Positions 24,807 to 37,489 of a DNA stretch of 64,000 bases are shown piece by piece. The notes under the pieces were generated by a model, which was not told where the DNA came from, ran no database searches, and was given only the letters and a program-made list of their open reading frames with translations. Each line of letters opens with the position of its first letter. Position 1 is the first letter of the stretch. Origin of the DNA: Rhizomucor pusillus. Taxonomy: Eukaryota > Mucoromycota > Mucoromycetes > Mucorales > Lichtheimiaceae. A program made the translations under genes and the position numbers. The stretch covers positions 62,001-126,000 of the forward strand of contig FWWN02000246.1 in the NCBI GenBank assembly GCA_900175165.2, written 5' to 3'.

Positions 24807-25608
24807 CTTACTATTTCTACTATTCAGATACATTGTCCTACACGTGATAATAATAAATTGCTAAAGATTCTTTAAGAGGATCTACACTAAATAACATCAA
24901 TTGGAAGAGTAAGTGAAAGTTGTGAGTTCATCACGAATATCTATCTAGATCAAAGTTCTATTTGTTATGCAATAAATGGTCTTGGTGTTAAATGCATAAT
25001 AGTTGGAAGAAAAAGTTGTGCTGTATAGAATAGGAAGAAAGACGAAAATGTTATACAATGTTGTTGATTTGTTTATCGACTTTTAGTTTTTCTAAGATTG
25101 TTGTTGTTATCGACTTTATCCATTCAACAATTGTTGATGTTGTTTAGGCATACATAAGATTTTTGGGCATGAAGGGCTGAAAGATAGAAAGAGAGAGATA
25201 TACAGTAACATACATACAGAGATAGTAAGAGTGAGAAAGGGAGATTTCTACAGACCATCAAAACGTACAAGGGTAGAAAAGAAAAGGGAAGAAAAACCAT
25301 ACATATAGCGAGATCTCGAGATATGTGAGAGGAATGGTTGATGAAGAGAGGTGATATATCACGCACACAAAAGAGGTAAAGAAAGATCATGGTAACTTGT
25401 AAAGGGACTGGCTGGATGACGAACTTGGAGCGAAGGATGTGGTGTTGCTCTTGCGTTCGTGCCATATTCGGGTCGGGTCGAGTCGAACGAGCGGGCTTGG
25501 TGTAGCACACGTCAGGCAAAGTAAGGAATCGGCCAGGGGATGTCCATCAAGAAAAGGACATTAAAGAGTATATACGGGAACTTGAATGTGGAGCGCTTGG
25601 AATCCTGT
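24807..25608. other. AT-rich convergent intergenic region
   Basis: It lies between the 3' ends of the Bni4-like gene and the ankyrin gene. It is AT-rich to about 25150, then purine-rich with GA-type repeats (25175-25320). A minus-strand open frame at 25124-25519 is low-complexity and looks non-coding. Confidence 0.45.
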
Positions 25609-28347
25609 CTAAAAGACAGCCACCTGGCTTGTGCTTCCTGAGAATACGTTGCCACCATCTTGAATTGGATTCTTTACGTTGAAAGCATCTGGAAAGTACG
25701 GATCAGTATATGTTCTTCTTTTTTTCTTTGAGAAAAGACTTACCGTGACGACAATCATGATGCCAAACCCAGTCGTTCGTGTAAGGATCTCCCTGCGTAG
25801 TCGTCGGATGATGGGTTTTCCACCATGTTTCCAGTATGTGACCACATAGTTGATGTAGTAACAAGAGCCTTGTCTTGTTATCGTCAGGCGATCTTGACAG
25901 GTGGCGATCCAGACCGATAGTATCAGTTACAGCAGCAGATCCATGCCTTGCGTCGCAGTGGTCGTACAATGCAGAGCGGTTCCATGCAGTCTTGTTTACC
26001 GGTGGTGGATTACCCCAACCATGCTTGTCGGAATTGGTATCCGATGATGATAATACCCATGGCAGCTTGACTTGTTTCAGGAATCCTCGGTGATGCAGCC
26101 GCGAATCGCCTTCTTGTTGATAAACATGCCCGGGTGGTTGATAACCTTGACGATGATGGACCCCAGCTATAGCAGCAGTAGCACACGGAGATAGGCCGCG
26201 ACTTTCGGATGCACTGTAATCTCTCCATTGATTGTTCTTGTTGCTAAACCTGGATGGGTTTGAATTCTTCCAAGGAGAGTCATGGGAGCATGAGAAGGTA
26301 TCACCAGGGCTGTCTGTCAACGATGAAGATTGTTTCCATTTGCCTGGATCACCAGAGCTACCATCTTGCATGTTCGAATGTCCTTGCAGACTTGGATCGA
26401 GAGAGCACCATCCATTGTCACTGGGTTCGGCCTTGTCTTGAGCGTGATGTTTCCAAATGGAGGATGCAAAGATACGCCGACCTGGATCACGGTCGTGAGG
26501 AGAGCCAAACTCGCAATCAGTATCCTTGAAGTTGTTGATACCTTGAGGATTGTCGAACAAACATCCCAGGATGCCAGGCGAATTATTGCGGTCCGCAAAG
26601 TCGTCCAACCAGTCATATAAACAGACACTCTTGGCAGGATCCCTCCAGTCGGTAAATAAGCGCTCCAGGTCGCCGCTGTCAAGCCAGTCATGCTTGTCGC
26701 GGAGCAAGGATGCGTCATCTCTAAATGAATCATGTTTCCATTTTCCAGAACAACGCTCCAATGCCAAGATGCACCAGCCATCAACGTTGTCTAGCCAGTC
26801 ATCAATGCCTTGATCGTCGGTACCAACGAGATTTCCCAACAGCGAAGCGGACTTGCCATAATCGTCGACCATGGAGAGCCAGTCTTGGGAGCAGTTGATA
26901 GCAAAGAGCTGGTCCAGAGCCGAAGGGGACTTGCCGCCATCACTTAGCCAGTCCAGACAATCAGTACCGTGATTGCTGCAGCAAGCGGCGAAAAGACATT
27001 CCAAAGCCGAAGAAGAGCGATGCTTGTCGCACTTGACCCTTAACAAGTCAAAGCAATCAACATCAAAGGCCTTCTTAGTGCCGTGGTCTTGAGCGTCACA
27101 GCGTTTGAAAGGAGCAGCGGTCTTGGCTGCATCCATGCAGTCTTGTTTAGCAACAGCAAGGTGCTGGTAGTCTTGATGCTGTTGCTTAGCAGTAGGAGGG
27201 GAAAGGACGCAATGGTCGGTGATCGAGGTTTCCGACTTGTCCTGAGCTTCTTTGTATTCGGTTATTGTCTCTTGAGGGACAAGTTCCTCCGAGGCTTGAA
27301 GGACGTAAGGCGAGATCTTAGCAGGATGTTGTCCCCAGCCATCAGTGTCGGCACCAATGCAGTCTTGACTCTCGGGATGGGCAGATAGCCAGGGCAGATT
27401 GAAAGGATTGAAAGCTTTGCGATGACCGTCAACGGAAGCGCTGTAGTAGGCACTGAGAGCAGGAGCACCCCAGGGTAGCACTTGTTGGGTACCATCCTCC
27501 GATGCATCGTCTAAACAATATCTGTTGTTAGTGAATGCAATAACAAAAGCGGTTACACGGGGTATCTGCTATCCTCACCGGTGTCAGAAGCACTGTTGTT
27601 GCCGTCCAGAGGTGGAGGCACCGCATCGTCGGAAGGTGGACAGAGCGTGGTGCCAGGTTCAATAGCCATTGGAGCCTTCTTCAAAAAGTCGAGCTGGTGA
27701 CGGGTCTTGGTACTGTTGCTCATTGCAACAGCAGCGGTAGGCTTGGAAGCATGAGTCGCCAAAATAGCAAGCGTTTCCGCATCCTTGGTGCAATCAGCGG
27801 CTGTGAGGTTGCGGGCGTTGGTGGCAGACGGATCGGCGCCGAGCTCAAGCAGGGTGCGAGCCAGTCGAGGCATTCCGAGAAAACCGGCAAGATGGAGACT
27901 TGTGTTGCGAGCACCCCAAACATGATGGATAAACAGGCGAAGTTCTCCCGGCTCGGCGTGCTGGCGCATAAAGATGAGAATCTGCATAGCCATGTCCTCC
28001 TTGCTGTGAAGCAGAGCGACTTGAAGCGCATTGAGATCCGTGACAGATTTACCAAACTTGGCAGAAGCTTCAAAGCGGATGTCCTTGTTGAATTGCAAGA
28101 TGCGATGCTTGTGCGAAGGCGGATAGCGCGACGCGTCGTTGGGAAGGCGCGAGGCGAGGATCACATCCTTGACGTGAGCAGCACGGTTCTTGTTCTGGAA
28201 CAGCTTTTCAAGAGCGGCCTTGTCGTCGGTAGCGATGATGGTTTGGATTGCTTTCCAGATCTTGGAAGGAGCACAGCAGGTAGCAGAGGTGCATTTCTTG
28301 TTAGCGTCGTGGTGAGCAGGGTTAACAACTTGAATGGAAACAGCCAT
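25609..28347 (-). CDS. ankyrin-repeat protein with a Trp/Asp-rich repeat domain, function unknown
   Basis: Exons are 28347-27579, 27510-25744 and 25688-25609, all in frame. Exon 1 opens MAVSIQVVNPAHHDA and KKCTSATCCAPSKIWKAI. It then has ankyrin-like units: NALQVALLHSKEDMAMQIL, TSLHLAGFLGMPRLARTLL and ELGADPSATNARNLTAADC, the last two being canonical. Exon 2 joins at SASDTDDASEDG and starts with LPWGAPALSAYYSASVD. From 27016 to 26492 it contains about six degenerate units built on SPSALxxLF followed by DWLD. The remainder is unusually rich in Trp, His, Asp, Ser and Cys (WRDYSASESRG, HVYQQEGDSRLHH). The last exon ends GSTSQVAVF. About 870 residues, no signal peptide or membrane helix. The ankyrin half resembles fungal regulatory adaptors; I do not recognise the second half. 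Confidence 0.75.
26492..27016 (-). repeat. protein-level degenerate repeats (SxSALxxLF ... DWLD)
   Basis: Successive units read SSALECLFAACC with DCLDWLSDGG, KSPSALDQLFAINC with DWLSMVDDYG, KSASLLGNLVG with DDWLDNVDG, DASLLRDKHDWLDSG, DLERLFTDWRDPA with YDWLDDFADRN, and NSPGILGCLFDNPQG. Unit length is about 25-33 residues. Spacing varies, so the repeat is old rather than a recent DNA tandem. Confidence 0.6.
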
Positions 28348-29864
28348 GATGATTAGTACAACAAATGATGAGTTTTTGGTGGTGGTATACAGCAGAGAGA
28401 TAAGACAACAGATGAATAGATAGAAAGCGATGTAAAGAGAAGAAGAAAAATGTACAGAAACTAGTAGCAGCTGTTTGCAGACAAAGGGTAAGTCAGATGG
28501 GACCCGTAGAAGAGGTGACGAGGAAAAGCCTGGATGGCGCGTCGAGATGTAGGGTATTTATTAGTTTCTTGCTCGACGAGCTGACAAACAAAACGGCAAT
28601 CCGTCAAGATTGGTTGGGTCCCCATCTGCGTGTGCCTGATCTTCCTACTGTGAGCCCGCTGATCTGGCGGACGCAGAATTTTCAACTGACCTTGCATCAC
28701 GAGGTACATGCATGGCTCCATTACACATTAGCACAAGTTTAGGTAAATTGTTATTAATGTTTGGTTTGGTGGCAACGACCTGCATCGCCAACGCTTTTCT
28801 TTGTGTTCCACTATCCCAATCCCGCTCCTCGTCGTATAGTTCTGTTATCATCATCAGATGTTGTCGCAAAATGGCTCTGCTACGTAGTACGCCGAGACTT
28901 TTCCATCCTCCTCAACTTAGGAGAACCTTCTTGAAATCCTTTTTGTTTTACATATAAACGTGATGCATTGCTTATCAATGTCACCGGGATAAAAACAAAA
29001 AAAAATTGGGAATGGACTCTGGACTTTTGCTGTTTCTTCACCGACCCCGGAACACCATCTTTGGAGTAGGGCGGACTTGGTCGCTTGTTCGCTCTCATTC
29101 TCCCCCGCATACACGCACACACGCATACACACAATCGCGCTTTTGTCTTTTTGTCCTCCCTCCCCCATCATCGCGTTTTCGGAAAGGGCGTTTTTCTCTC
29201 TCCGCCGCATTGTTTGCTGAGCATCAAAGTTCTCGACTGACATACTACAGCTTAGAGCATTCATCTGGTCATATGTGAATCTTAAAACGTGGAGTTACTT
29301 TCATTTGTTCTGTCAGTTGCAACGCTTTTTCCTCGGAGATGAACACAGATTGACACCATGGACATGGATGATGCAACGCGCATATTCTACTACATGTTAC
29401 AGATAAATTATATTATCGCAATCTGTGTGTGCGTGTATATGCTGTTATTTTAATTTACACGACGACTCGCGCTTGCGCGCGTAGACGTCCGTGGTTGGCT
29501 GCTGCGAGCGCGGGTATCTTTGCTTTGTGGGTTTTAATTTCAACGCGCTTTAATTGAACCTTGGATAAATGCATATCGGAAAAGGCTGTGCGCCGATGCA
29601 TTCAACGACCGAAACAAAAGACAGTGCTATCGCCGCCAATGGGGCGCTGTTGTCAACTACGCCGCCGTGCACGGTCTCTACGCTGTGAAGAGACAAAGGA
29701 TGAAGGGACAGTGATAACGTTTAGATTTACAGAACGAGATATTACAGGAAAAAAACGAAAAAAGACAACAACAACAACAAGGACGGCAACAAATATGTTT
29801 GAGATATAGTAGAGTAATTATACGTGTGTGCGTGTAAGGATTAACTAGCGATATACCTTCTTTT
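28348..29864. other. 1.5-kb upstream region of the ankyrin gene, no gene recognised
   Basis: It lies between the ankyrin start and the mannosyltransferase stop, both on the minus strand. Overlapping open frames under 120 codons on both strands show no resemblance to known proteins. A short CA-rich run (29110-29135) and a GT-rich run (29423-29438) are visible. It probably holds a long regulatory region or 5' UTR introns. Confidence 0.45.
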
Positions 29865-31288
29865 TTACGACCAGACTTTCCAAGATGTCTTTCGTGCCTG
29901 GCGAGATTTTTTTACCCACTCCCGCCAGCGCGGAAGACAAGTATCCCAGTTCTGATCGTGATCAATACTTTTCTCTGTACTTCCTTGCGGACATTCACAG
30001 CGGCATCCAAGGTTACTTTCTTTGGAGGGGCAGTGACGATACAAATCGTGCTGATAGCCAAAATCTTCAAAGTAGTGGATCTCATCTGTATCCAGGAATA
30101 AACCAGCCGCAAGCGAGTGCACTAGAGAGAAAAACATGGTTCGCATTAAAATACGCGTTCTCTCTCTCTCTCTCTTTCCATCTCTTTCCCTCTTCTCCGT
30201 TCAATCTTTTTTCCAATGCATTACCTGGTGCATCACCCCAGCGCTCGTAAAAGAAATTTCCAGTCTTATCCAAATAGTCGAAAAAGTCGCGGTAGCTCGG
30301 GCTACGCCAGAGATCGAGCGAGGCAATTTCAAAGTTCGACCAAAAGTGACAAAGGTTGTAATCTCCCGTGTTTTCATCTCTGAAGTATGGGAATAGGCGT
30401 CCAACACGATCCAAGTTGATGTGGCGGGATCTCGCATAGTCCAGCACAGTTTGCCACAGTGTCGGGATGGTCTCCTTCAATTCTTGCAAGGTCACAACGA
30501 ATCCGTACTTTTTGCCGTACTTTTGCATATACAAGAACGGGTCGTATGTGATGTCGCAAAAGAATCGGACGCCGGGTTCTACGCGCCAGTACCAATCATA
30601 ACTTAAACAGACCGTCAGTCCTGTTCCATCCGGTCCAGAGACAGAGAGAGAGAGAAATGTAGACTTACTTGTCTAGCAAAGGATGACGGAAAAAGAAACC
30701 GGATTGATAGCGGCACATGTGGTGATAGCTCTCCATGTCCCCAAACATGACGTTTTTGGCTCTCATTTCTTCGCGACACTCTGCAGCTCTGGTCTGATTC
30801 ACAGATGCAGGGTAGCTCCAGTGTTCTACGGGTACGAGACCGAATTGCATAATTGCTCCGGGTGCTGCTCGATGCATTGCTGATTTGAATTCTTCAGTGA
30901 AGGGTTCGTTGTTGAGGAAGACATACGGGTATCTAAAGTTCTTGTTGAATCTATCTTCTAGATTGACAATCGTTCCAGCGATATCCTCCTGTTCCCTGTC
31001 AAAATATATTAGATAATTATATCTATTATTGAAATAATACAATAAACTGCTTCCGAACCTGTTGCGAACAAGAATGACAAAGGCAGCTTTAGCCTTTTCG
31101 CGTGGCGGATGAGATTTGAGCCATTGTTGCGGTAAGCAAACTCGAGCATCGTAGTTGTCATAGTATGCCTGCGGCTGCATTGTTTTTGTCACCCGCGGAT
31201 GACTGGCTACATTGTAAAGCAACACAAAGGCAGCCACGAACGCTAAAGCTAGCAAAGGCTTTCGCGAAAGCATGGAGAATGGCTTCAT
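29865..31288 (-). CDS. alpha-1,2-mannosyltransferase, KTR/MNT family (GT15)
   Basis: GT15 enzymes are Golgi type II membrane proteins that extend O- and N-linked mannans with GDP-mannose. The start at 31288 gives MKPFSMLSRKP and a signal-anchor helix LLALAFVAAFVLLYNVA. The catalytic domain has KAAFVILVRN, then LEDRFNKNFRYPYVFLNN with EPFTEEF, AAPGAIMQFGLVPVEHWSYP, SYHHMCRYQSGFFFRHPLLD, YDWYWRVEPGVRFFCDI and TYDPFLYMQKYGKKYGF. It continues YNLCHFWSNFEIASLDLWRS (containing the family's catalytic-site Glu), FFDYLDKTGNFFYERWGDAP, VHSLAAGLFLDTDEIHYFED and CRCECP. Three introns; the one at about 30230-30130 has a (TC)n tract. All core motifs are intact. Which linkage it makes cannot be told from sequence. 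Confidence 0.92.
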
Positions 31289-31498
31289 CTTGTTCTGGGA
31301 CGTCCAGTGCTCAGAAGAGAGCATGAATTCAGAGTCAGTTACCATTTGGAGCAATATGGAGCCGAATTTGCTACCACCCCACAAAATGCGATCCCAGTTC
31401 TTTGCAAAATGTAGTGATTTTTATTCCCCAATGCTGCAGCAGCTGTCCTCCACTGCAATGTTCCTGTTTGCAAGAAAAAGGCCAATTGTTTCCTAATA
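31289..31498. promoter_or_regulatory. short spacer upstream of the GT15 gene
   Basis: 210 bp hold both the ABCF 3' end and the GT15 promoter, so the ABCF transcript end probably overlaps this promoter. Two in-frame upstream ATGs (31384, 31345) precede the chosen GT15 start without a signal-anchor advantage. Confidence 0.4.
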
Positions 31499-34347
31499 TT
31501 ACTGAATATCATTGCGTTTTCGCACTGTTTTCAGTACAGATTCAACGTAAGCGTCCAGTCCTTTTTCCCATTCTTTGACGGGTTTGCCTGGCTTGACTAC
31601 ATAGAACCGGCCTGCGGCATTGTCGTTTTCCCCATCGTCGTTGTCGTCTTCCTGTGGCTGGATTTCCAAGAGCTGTTTCATAAACCAGACGTCGTGGCTA
31701 ACTAGAACCAATGCACCTGAAAACTCGGTGAGCGCCTCGACGAGGGTATCCACAGTACCCATATCAAGATGGTTCGTAATTTCGTCGAGCACAAGAACGT
31801 GAGGAGCCTTGTAAAGAATGAATGCTAAGGCAACCCGGTTTCGTTGTCCACCGCTCAACTTGCTCATCTTCCGCAAAGCAACAGGACCTCCGATGCCAAC
31901 GCTGCCTAGGTGTGCACGACAGATATGCTCGTCAACACCGAACTGCTCCGTCATGGCCTCCACTGGCGTTTTGCTTAGATCAAGCTCGTCTACAGCGTGC
32001 TGTGAAAAGTATCCAACGCGCAGCAGGTTGTGGCGATAGACTTGACCCGATGTTGGAGCAAGTCTGCCTGTCATCAATTCCAAAATCGTCGTCTTACCGC
32101 TGCCGTTACCGCCCAAAAACGCAATCCGTGATCCCATCTCGATATCCAGCGAGAAGTTGCTGACAATATCATAAGAGGTGTTAGGATATCGAAAAGTGAC
32201 ATTCTTGAGCGAAAAGAGAGGGCCGTGGTAGCGAAGCGGTGGTGGATCGGGGATCTTGATCGCAGCCGTCTTGACTCGTTGCTCAATGGTGATTTGTTGT
32301 CGAGGACCCATAGTACTCGACTTCCACCACTTGCCATCCTCTGTCTTTTCCATGCCCATTCGTTCAAGTTTCTAGACGGACAGCAGCAGAAACAGCAATG
32401 TGTTTGTGTAAGCGGCATATACATGTAGGATGGTTCTCACGCCATAAAGTATGCACCTTTTTCCTCGAGGCAACCAGACCCAATCGCTTATCGTCACCTG
32501 TCGCCTTGGCTTGCTGGACGTTGTGTTGGATGCTGGCCATAATATGCTTCTTGCGTCGTTCCTGCGCCTGGTAACATGTAAATAGAGATCAGACCAACTG
32601 TACATTCGGCCTGGAAAATGTATTGGATACATACTACAAGCATATTTTGTTTGCGAATTCGCTGCTCTTCAGTATTACGATCCCAATCTTCAAAATTTCC
32701 AGCATGGTATTTGAGCTGCTTGTCTTTAAAAATAATCGTTTCCTCAGTAACAGCATTGAGGAAAGAGCGATCGTGCGAAACAATGACGATCGTTTGGTCT
32801 TCGGTTTCGTTCAAAAGGTATTCCTGTAACCACAAAATAGCAGGCAAATCCAGATGGTTCGCTTGTCAGTGCAATGGAAAAAATATCAATTAGAATGTGC
32901 GCTAGTGGTAGATTGTTGAAGAATCTTGAGCTTACGTACTCGGTTCATCTAAAAGCAAGATATCCGGGCGTAAAAGCAACGACTTTGCAAGAGCAATCTT
33001 CATCCGCCATCCACCAGAGAACTTTGCCACAGGCGTATTCATTTGATTCTCCTTGAACCCGAGACCGCGCAGGATCTTTTGGGCACGTGCTTCAAGCTCG
33101 CCCATGTCAATTAGCTCTAGCTTCTCAAATACCTGACTCATCGTCTCGTTAGCTAGCTTCGGCGTCACATAGGTGAGAGGATTCTGAGCCAACAAAGCTG
33201 CGTGGCTCTCCTCGCAAGCAATTTGTTCCCTTCGAGCCTCGCGGCCACGAGCACCTGATCGCTTGGTGGCAATTTTGATAGCCAAATCCAACTTTTCCTG
33301 ACTTCGCTTTACCATAAGCTCGTACACCACGCGTTGCAGAGCTTCCGTTGACGTTGTATGCATTACATTTTGAAGCACTGGATAGAACGGCGTCGACTTT
33401 AGGTTCTTGACTTTTTCAATAATCAATTGTATTGCAACTTACTAGCTGCTTCACGGACAACTTGCATTGTTTCTCGATCCGCTGACACGACTTCTTTCAG
33501 CACAGTCATTTCTTCGTCAAATACTTGCAACTGGGCAACGTGGAGGATGGTCAAGTTCTGTGGCAGACCCACGAGGATGTTATCAGCCAAGGAGCGCATC
33601 AAGACTGTCATGTTTGTTACAACAAAGTAAATGTCGATTAGGATTTTGCTTGCTGCAGGTTTTCGACCGATTTGACAACTTACTCGTCTTGCCAACGCCG
33701 TTCTGCCCGACAAGACCGTAACGCACACCAGCCTTGAACTTCAAGTGGGCATCGACCAGCAAATCGACCTGTCCGACCGAAATGTTAACACCAGGCAGGT
33801 CCAGTTCGATGCTACTTGTTTCCAAAGTTTCGGTGTGGAAACGAGATTGTTGCGATATCGCAATAATGGGCGGTTCACCGTCGTCTTCACTGTTATCTTC
33901 TTCGTTGCTGTCACCTTCATCAGCAGCTCCTTTTCTTCTTCGTCTTCTCCTTGCGGTGGCACCTTCTCCACGGGCTCGCCTTTGTCTTGATGTCTTCTTA
34001 TTCTTCTCTTGCTCCCTCTTGGATTCGTCGCTTGCGACTTCTGGTCGTTGCGAGATTTCGGGTAGCACTGTTCCCTTTTTGGATATCGGTTCTTCTTCTG
34101 CAGGTTCCTTCTTGCTTGTTTCCACCATTGAAAGCAGTGAATCGTACAAACTTTCTACCTTATGTGGATCCACGTTAGCATCCTCGAGAAAGTCCAAGGT
34201 CGATTCGCGTATGGCGGCGCGTGGATCTGCCTCCTTGCTGAAATCCAAATCGCCAAGTACGCTCGTTATATATTCAATGGCATCGGGCTCGAGTTGGATA
34301 TCGAGATCGCATATGCACGTAGCAAACTTGTCAGATACAATTGTCAT
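31499..34347 (-). CDS. ABCF ATPase (Gcn20/ABCF3-like), soluble twin-NBD protein
   Basis: ABCF proteins have no membrane domain and act on ribosomes; Gcn20/ABCF3 works with Gcn1 in the general amino acid control response. The N-terminus (MTIVSDKFATCICDLDI, EPDAIEYITSVLGDLDFS) resembles the PWI-like helical leader of Gcn20/ABCF3. A basic linker (RQRRARGEGATARRRRRRK) and acidic patch follow. NBD1: GVRYGLVGQNGVGKT (Walker A), SGGWRMKIALAKSLLL (signature), ILLLDEP joined over an intron to TNHLDLPAILWLQEYL, and VIVSHDRSFLNAV. NBD2: IAFLGGNGSGKTTILELM, LSGGQRNRVALAF, VLVLDEITNHLDMGTVD, and VLVSHDVWFMKQLL. In NBD2 the usual Pro of LDEPTNHLD is Ile. The C-terminus is charged. About seven introns. It could also be an Arb1-type paralogue, but the leader favours Gcn20. 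Confidence 0.85.
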
Positions 34348-34836
34348 TCTGATATCTGTGAAGGAATGTGCTTGAAAAATTGTCGTATTGGTTTATATAT
34401 GGCACTTATGCGGAGATTTCGCTGCTGCGGCAGCATCGCTGCGGCAACAGTTGCACTGGATGTCGAGAAATGCAGTAATAATTGTTGTGCAGACAAAGAA
34501 AGAAGCTCTTTTATTTTGAATTGAGGTGATCTGCTCATATCATCATATTTCGTGCTTGCAGGCAAGACGGGATACCAGTCAATCAGCTTTGGATAACATT
34601 CTAAACACATACCATGCTGCTCTGGTAATACACATGATATGAAGCCGGGGTAAATTTTAAGGAGGACAGAATTTACAGTCTATCCGATTATGTGGTACGT
34701 TAGTCACATGGTACTGTAAATTCCGAGAGATTTGCAAAATACTCACTCACTGTTTGCCATCCAAGGCGCGGATGAAAACATCAAATTATTGCTTAGCACC
34801 CATGCTTTGTTAAGCCTTATACTTATGCTTCCTGAC
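34348..34836. other. intergenic between ABCF start and B55 end
   Basis: 489 bp, both flanking genes on the minus strand. A CAG/CTG-like cluster lies at 34425-34455. If the last B55 intron (donor just after FIF) is used, the B55 stop moves into this stretch at about 34741. Confidence 0.45.
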
Positions 34837-36743
34837 TTACGTGAAGATGAAAAGATTGTTTGTAGCTGCAACCGCAATGGAGTTCTCTCGAGGGTGCCAG
34901 GATGCATGCAGAATCTTCTTGTTAAAATCAACAGCGTCAACATCGTCTCGGCGGTTCTTGATACCACCGTTGCGATTGCCACCCAAGACCATCTTATTTT
35001 TCGCCGATCCAAGACGTTTTGCCTTAAATGCTCCCTTGTCCGCCTGGAGGTTGATTTCGGCTAAAGTATCCTTGTTGTAGATATGCAGGTTATTGCTGTA
35101 CGAACCCGTCATCAAATGACTAGAAGAGTCGATCAGAATGCTTGATAATTTGCGTTTCTAAGACTGCTCCTGCATACCTTCCATCCCCACTGAATGTACA
35201 TTCAAATTTATCAAAGATGCAATCATTTTCGTACAGATCGCATAACTTGCTGCGAAGATGGTCGTGTATGTTGACGGTTGCAATGGGCTTCTTCTCCATA
35301 TTAATATCCCACAGCTTTAAAGTCAAATAGTCGCGGGATAAGATGTATCGTCCGTCTCTACTAAATTTGACATCGGATATGGAGGAAATGATCTCAGAGA
35401 AAAATGATCTGCTGTTCGGATCCTCCGCCACCTCAAACACTTCCAGGAAATGTTAGTGCATATTCCTATGCATGCACTTCTTTGCTGTGATATACCTTTT
35501 GCACGCTGATCGCACAGTGCAGACTCGCGCATATCAGCTAGCTTTATGGTTCCCTTGCTACTGCTGTACATAAATAGGTTGCATTGCAGTGGATGGAACT
35601 CTGCAGCCGTGATGACTTCTGTCAGCTCTTCCATGTTTGCTGGTTTGATGTCAACAATATCTATTTTGATTGAAATCATAAGCCCGAAGTTTCAACATGC
35701 ATGGTATCCTCGTGACTTACTGAAGCTCTGATCCGAAATATCGAGATTCCAGAGATTGATTCTCAAATCGTCGGCCGAGATATAAGTCTCGCCATCAGAA
35801 TTTACAGAGATAGAGTTGATATGGTATGCATGCGCTTATGGGAAAGGCAAATTATGTCAGTACGGATTTAACCGAGCGATGCAACATCGATGCTACCATT
35901 AGCATAAATTCTCCTCGGTACTGCTGCAATGATGGTATCATGGATCATCAGTTTTGGTAACGTCAGCGGCTTGGTCGGACGACGAACAACCGGGGAAACG
36001 TTGCTTGGATGCATGCCCAACGACAAAGAGGCTCCGTCTGTCAAATTGTTCTCGTGTACAACTTTAAGATTCCTCTCAAACACTTTCCATAACTTGATTG
36101 TTTTATCTAACAGTGTTTTGTGAGGAGCTTGCATATACTGTTTGGTGAATAGAAACCATTTACCATTAGTTGAAAGCAGAAAGTGTGCAGCGTTGGTACG
36201 TCGACACCACTTGATCTTGTTGATCTTTTCCTCGATCTCCAAACTCTTTAGATAATCGAATTCTGGTTCGTGCGACTGAAACTCGGTGTGGAACTTGTAT
36301 TCGCATCCTTTTTTCTAAATATTATGTTTGAGCTGGTGGCACTTGCTTTGATATTGCGCAATCGACGTACACTTTCGTTTCGTTCAAAAAGTACGACGCG
36401 TCCACCCTTGTCACCGGTGGCAAGATAATCACCAGTGTGATCAAACTCGACGGCAGATATAATATCAGCTACAGACCATGTTAGTCGCCGGAATATTTCT
36501 GCACAGTGCAGTAGCGCGGGAAGCAACGAGCAGCCAAGCTGGACATTCACGGTTGCCTGCTGACAATGTCCAGTGGTCCATCCACACGCAATACCACACG
36601 TGAAGCTCCCTGCTAACAGCGCTGACGTCTTCCTTTCAATCAGACGCACCTTCTGTTATGTCGTCAGAATCGCCTTTATCGCCGAAGCATTGAGCGAATT
36701 TCCACTTGTGGTCGGTGTCTGTCGTGCCTGTAGCAGTTTGCAT
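34837..36743 (-). CDS. PP2A regulatory subunit B55 (Cdc55-type WD40)
   Basis: B55 is the WD40 substrate-recruiting subunit of protein phosphatase 2A, controlling mitotic exit and morphogenesis. Start at 36743: [20 protein letters not shown]. Exons give [49 protein letters not shown] and [10 protein letters not shown]. Then [121 protein letters not shown]-like [13 protein letters not shown], and [20 protein letters not shown]. These are the family's WD blades in order with high conservation. At least eight introns. The end is NLFIFT at 34837, or, if a GTAAGT donor there is used, two residues via a further exon. It is divergent from ALG7. Confidence 0.95.
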
Positions 36744-37489
36744 AATGTTGACTGAGATTGGCTATACACTCGGGGACAACAGGTATGTGATTCTATGGAT
36801 ACAAAGAGAAGATTTGAGTCCTCTGGCATTCACGCAAGATTCGACTTGTACGCACGAAAAGCGGTAAAGCGCGAGGGGAAAAACAAGGAAGTAAAGAAAA
36901 GGCTCCTGCAGCAGCCAGCTGACTGAATTACGATTTTGGCGCTTGTCCGTATCCCAGACGGCTGGGCTCTTCCGGAAGACACTGTGTAAAGAAAATACCA
37001 AGCGAAGAAAACTTGTCAGCTCCTAGCATATGCCACATTGGTATCCTGATGCAATATCTGGGAATGGATCCGGCAGCAAATATCTCATCTTTGTCTGCGA
37101 AACTGCTGCTATACGCCTTTCCGTTCGCAACGTGACCCCGTCCCATGCGCACTTTGCAAAACCAGTTTGCCGAGTCCGCATTTCTGCAGACATGGCTTTG
37201 TCTGCAATACATTTTTGGATAATAACTACGCATTTGTACTTTCCTTCCCTCTACGATCTACAGCAGTAGAACCATCTTTTCTATATATAAAGCAAAGTTT
37301 GCATGTATATTTAAAACGGCCCTGCTTTGGCACTCTGTTCATGAATTTGCCCTTATTGCATAACGGATACCTTAGAGAGAAGAGGAAGCTTGTCAATGCG
37401 GCGAGTTCAAGTTCAGCGCATCAAAAATTGGACTTCACCAACGTGTTCATCTGTGGTTTGCGGTCCAAATTTAATTCTATTCCCCGGGC
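36744..37489. promoter_or_regulatory. divergent promoter region of B55 and ALG7
   Basis: 746 bp between head-to-head genes. A TATATATAA at 37281-37289 lies about 200 bp before the ALG7 ATG and may be its TATA element. No gene is recognised; open frames on both strands overlap and lack known motifs. Confidence 0.45.

Noticed and set aside
27697..28356. 219-codon plus-strand open frame
   Set aside because: It is antisense to ankyrin exon 1, whose sense frame carries canonical ankyrin motifs and a consistent splice junction.
33741..34375. Long plus-strand open frame over the ABCF 5' part
   Set aside because: Antisense shadow; the minus frame contains Walker A and the Gcn20-like leader.
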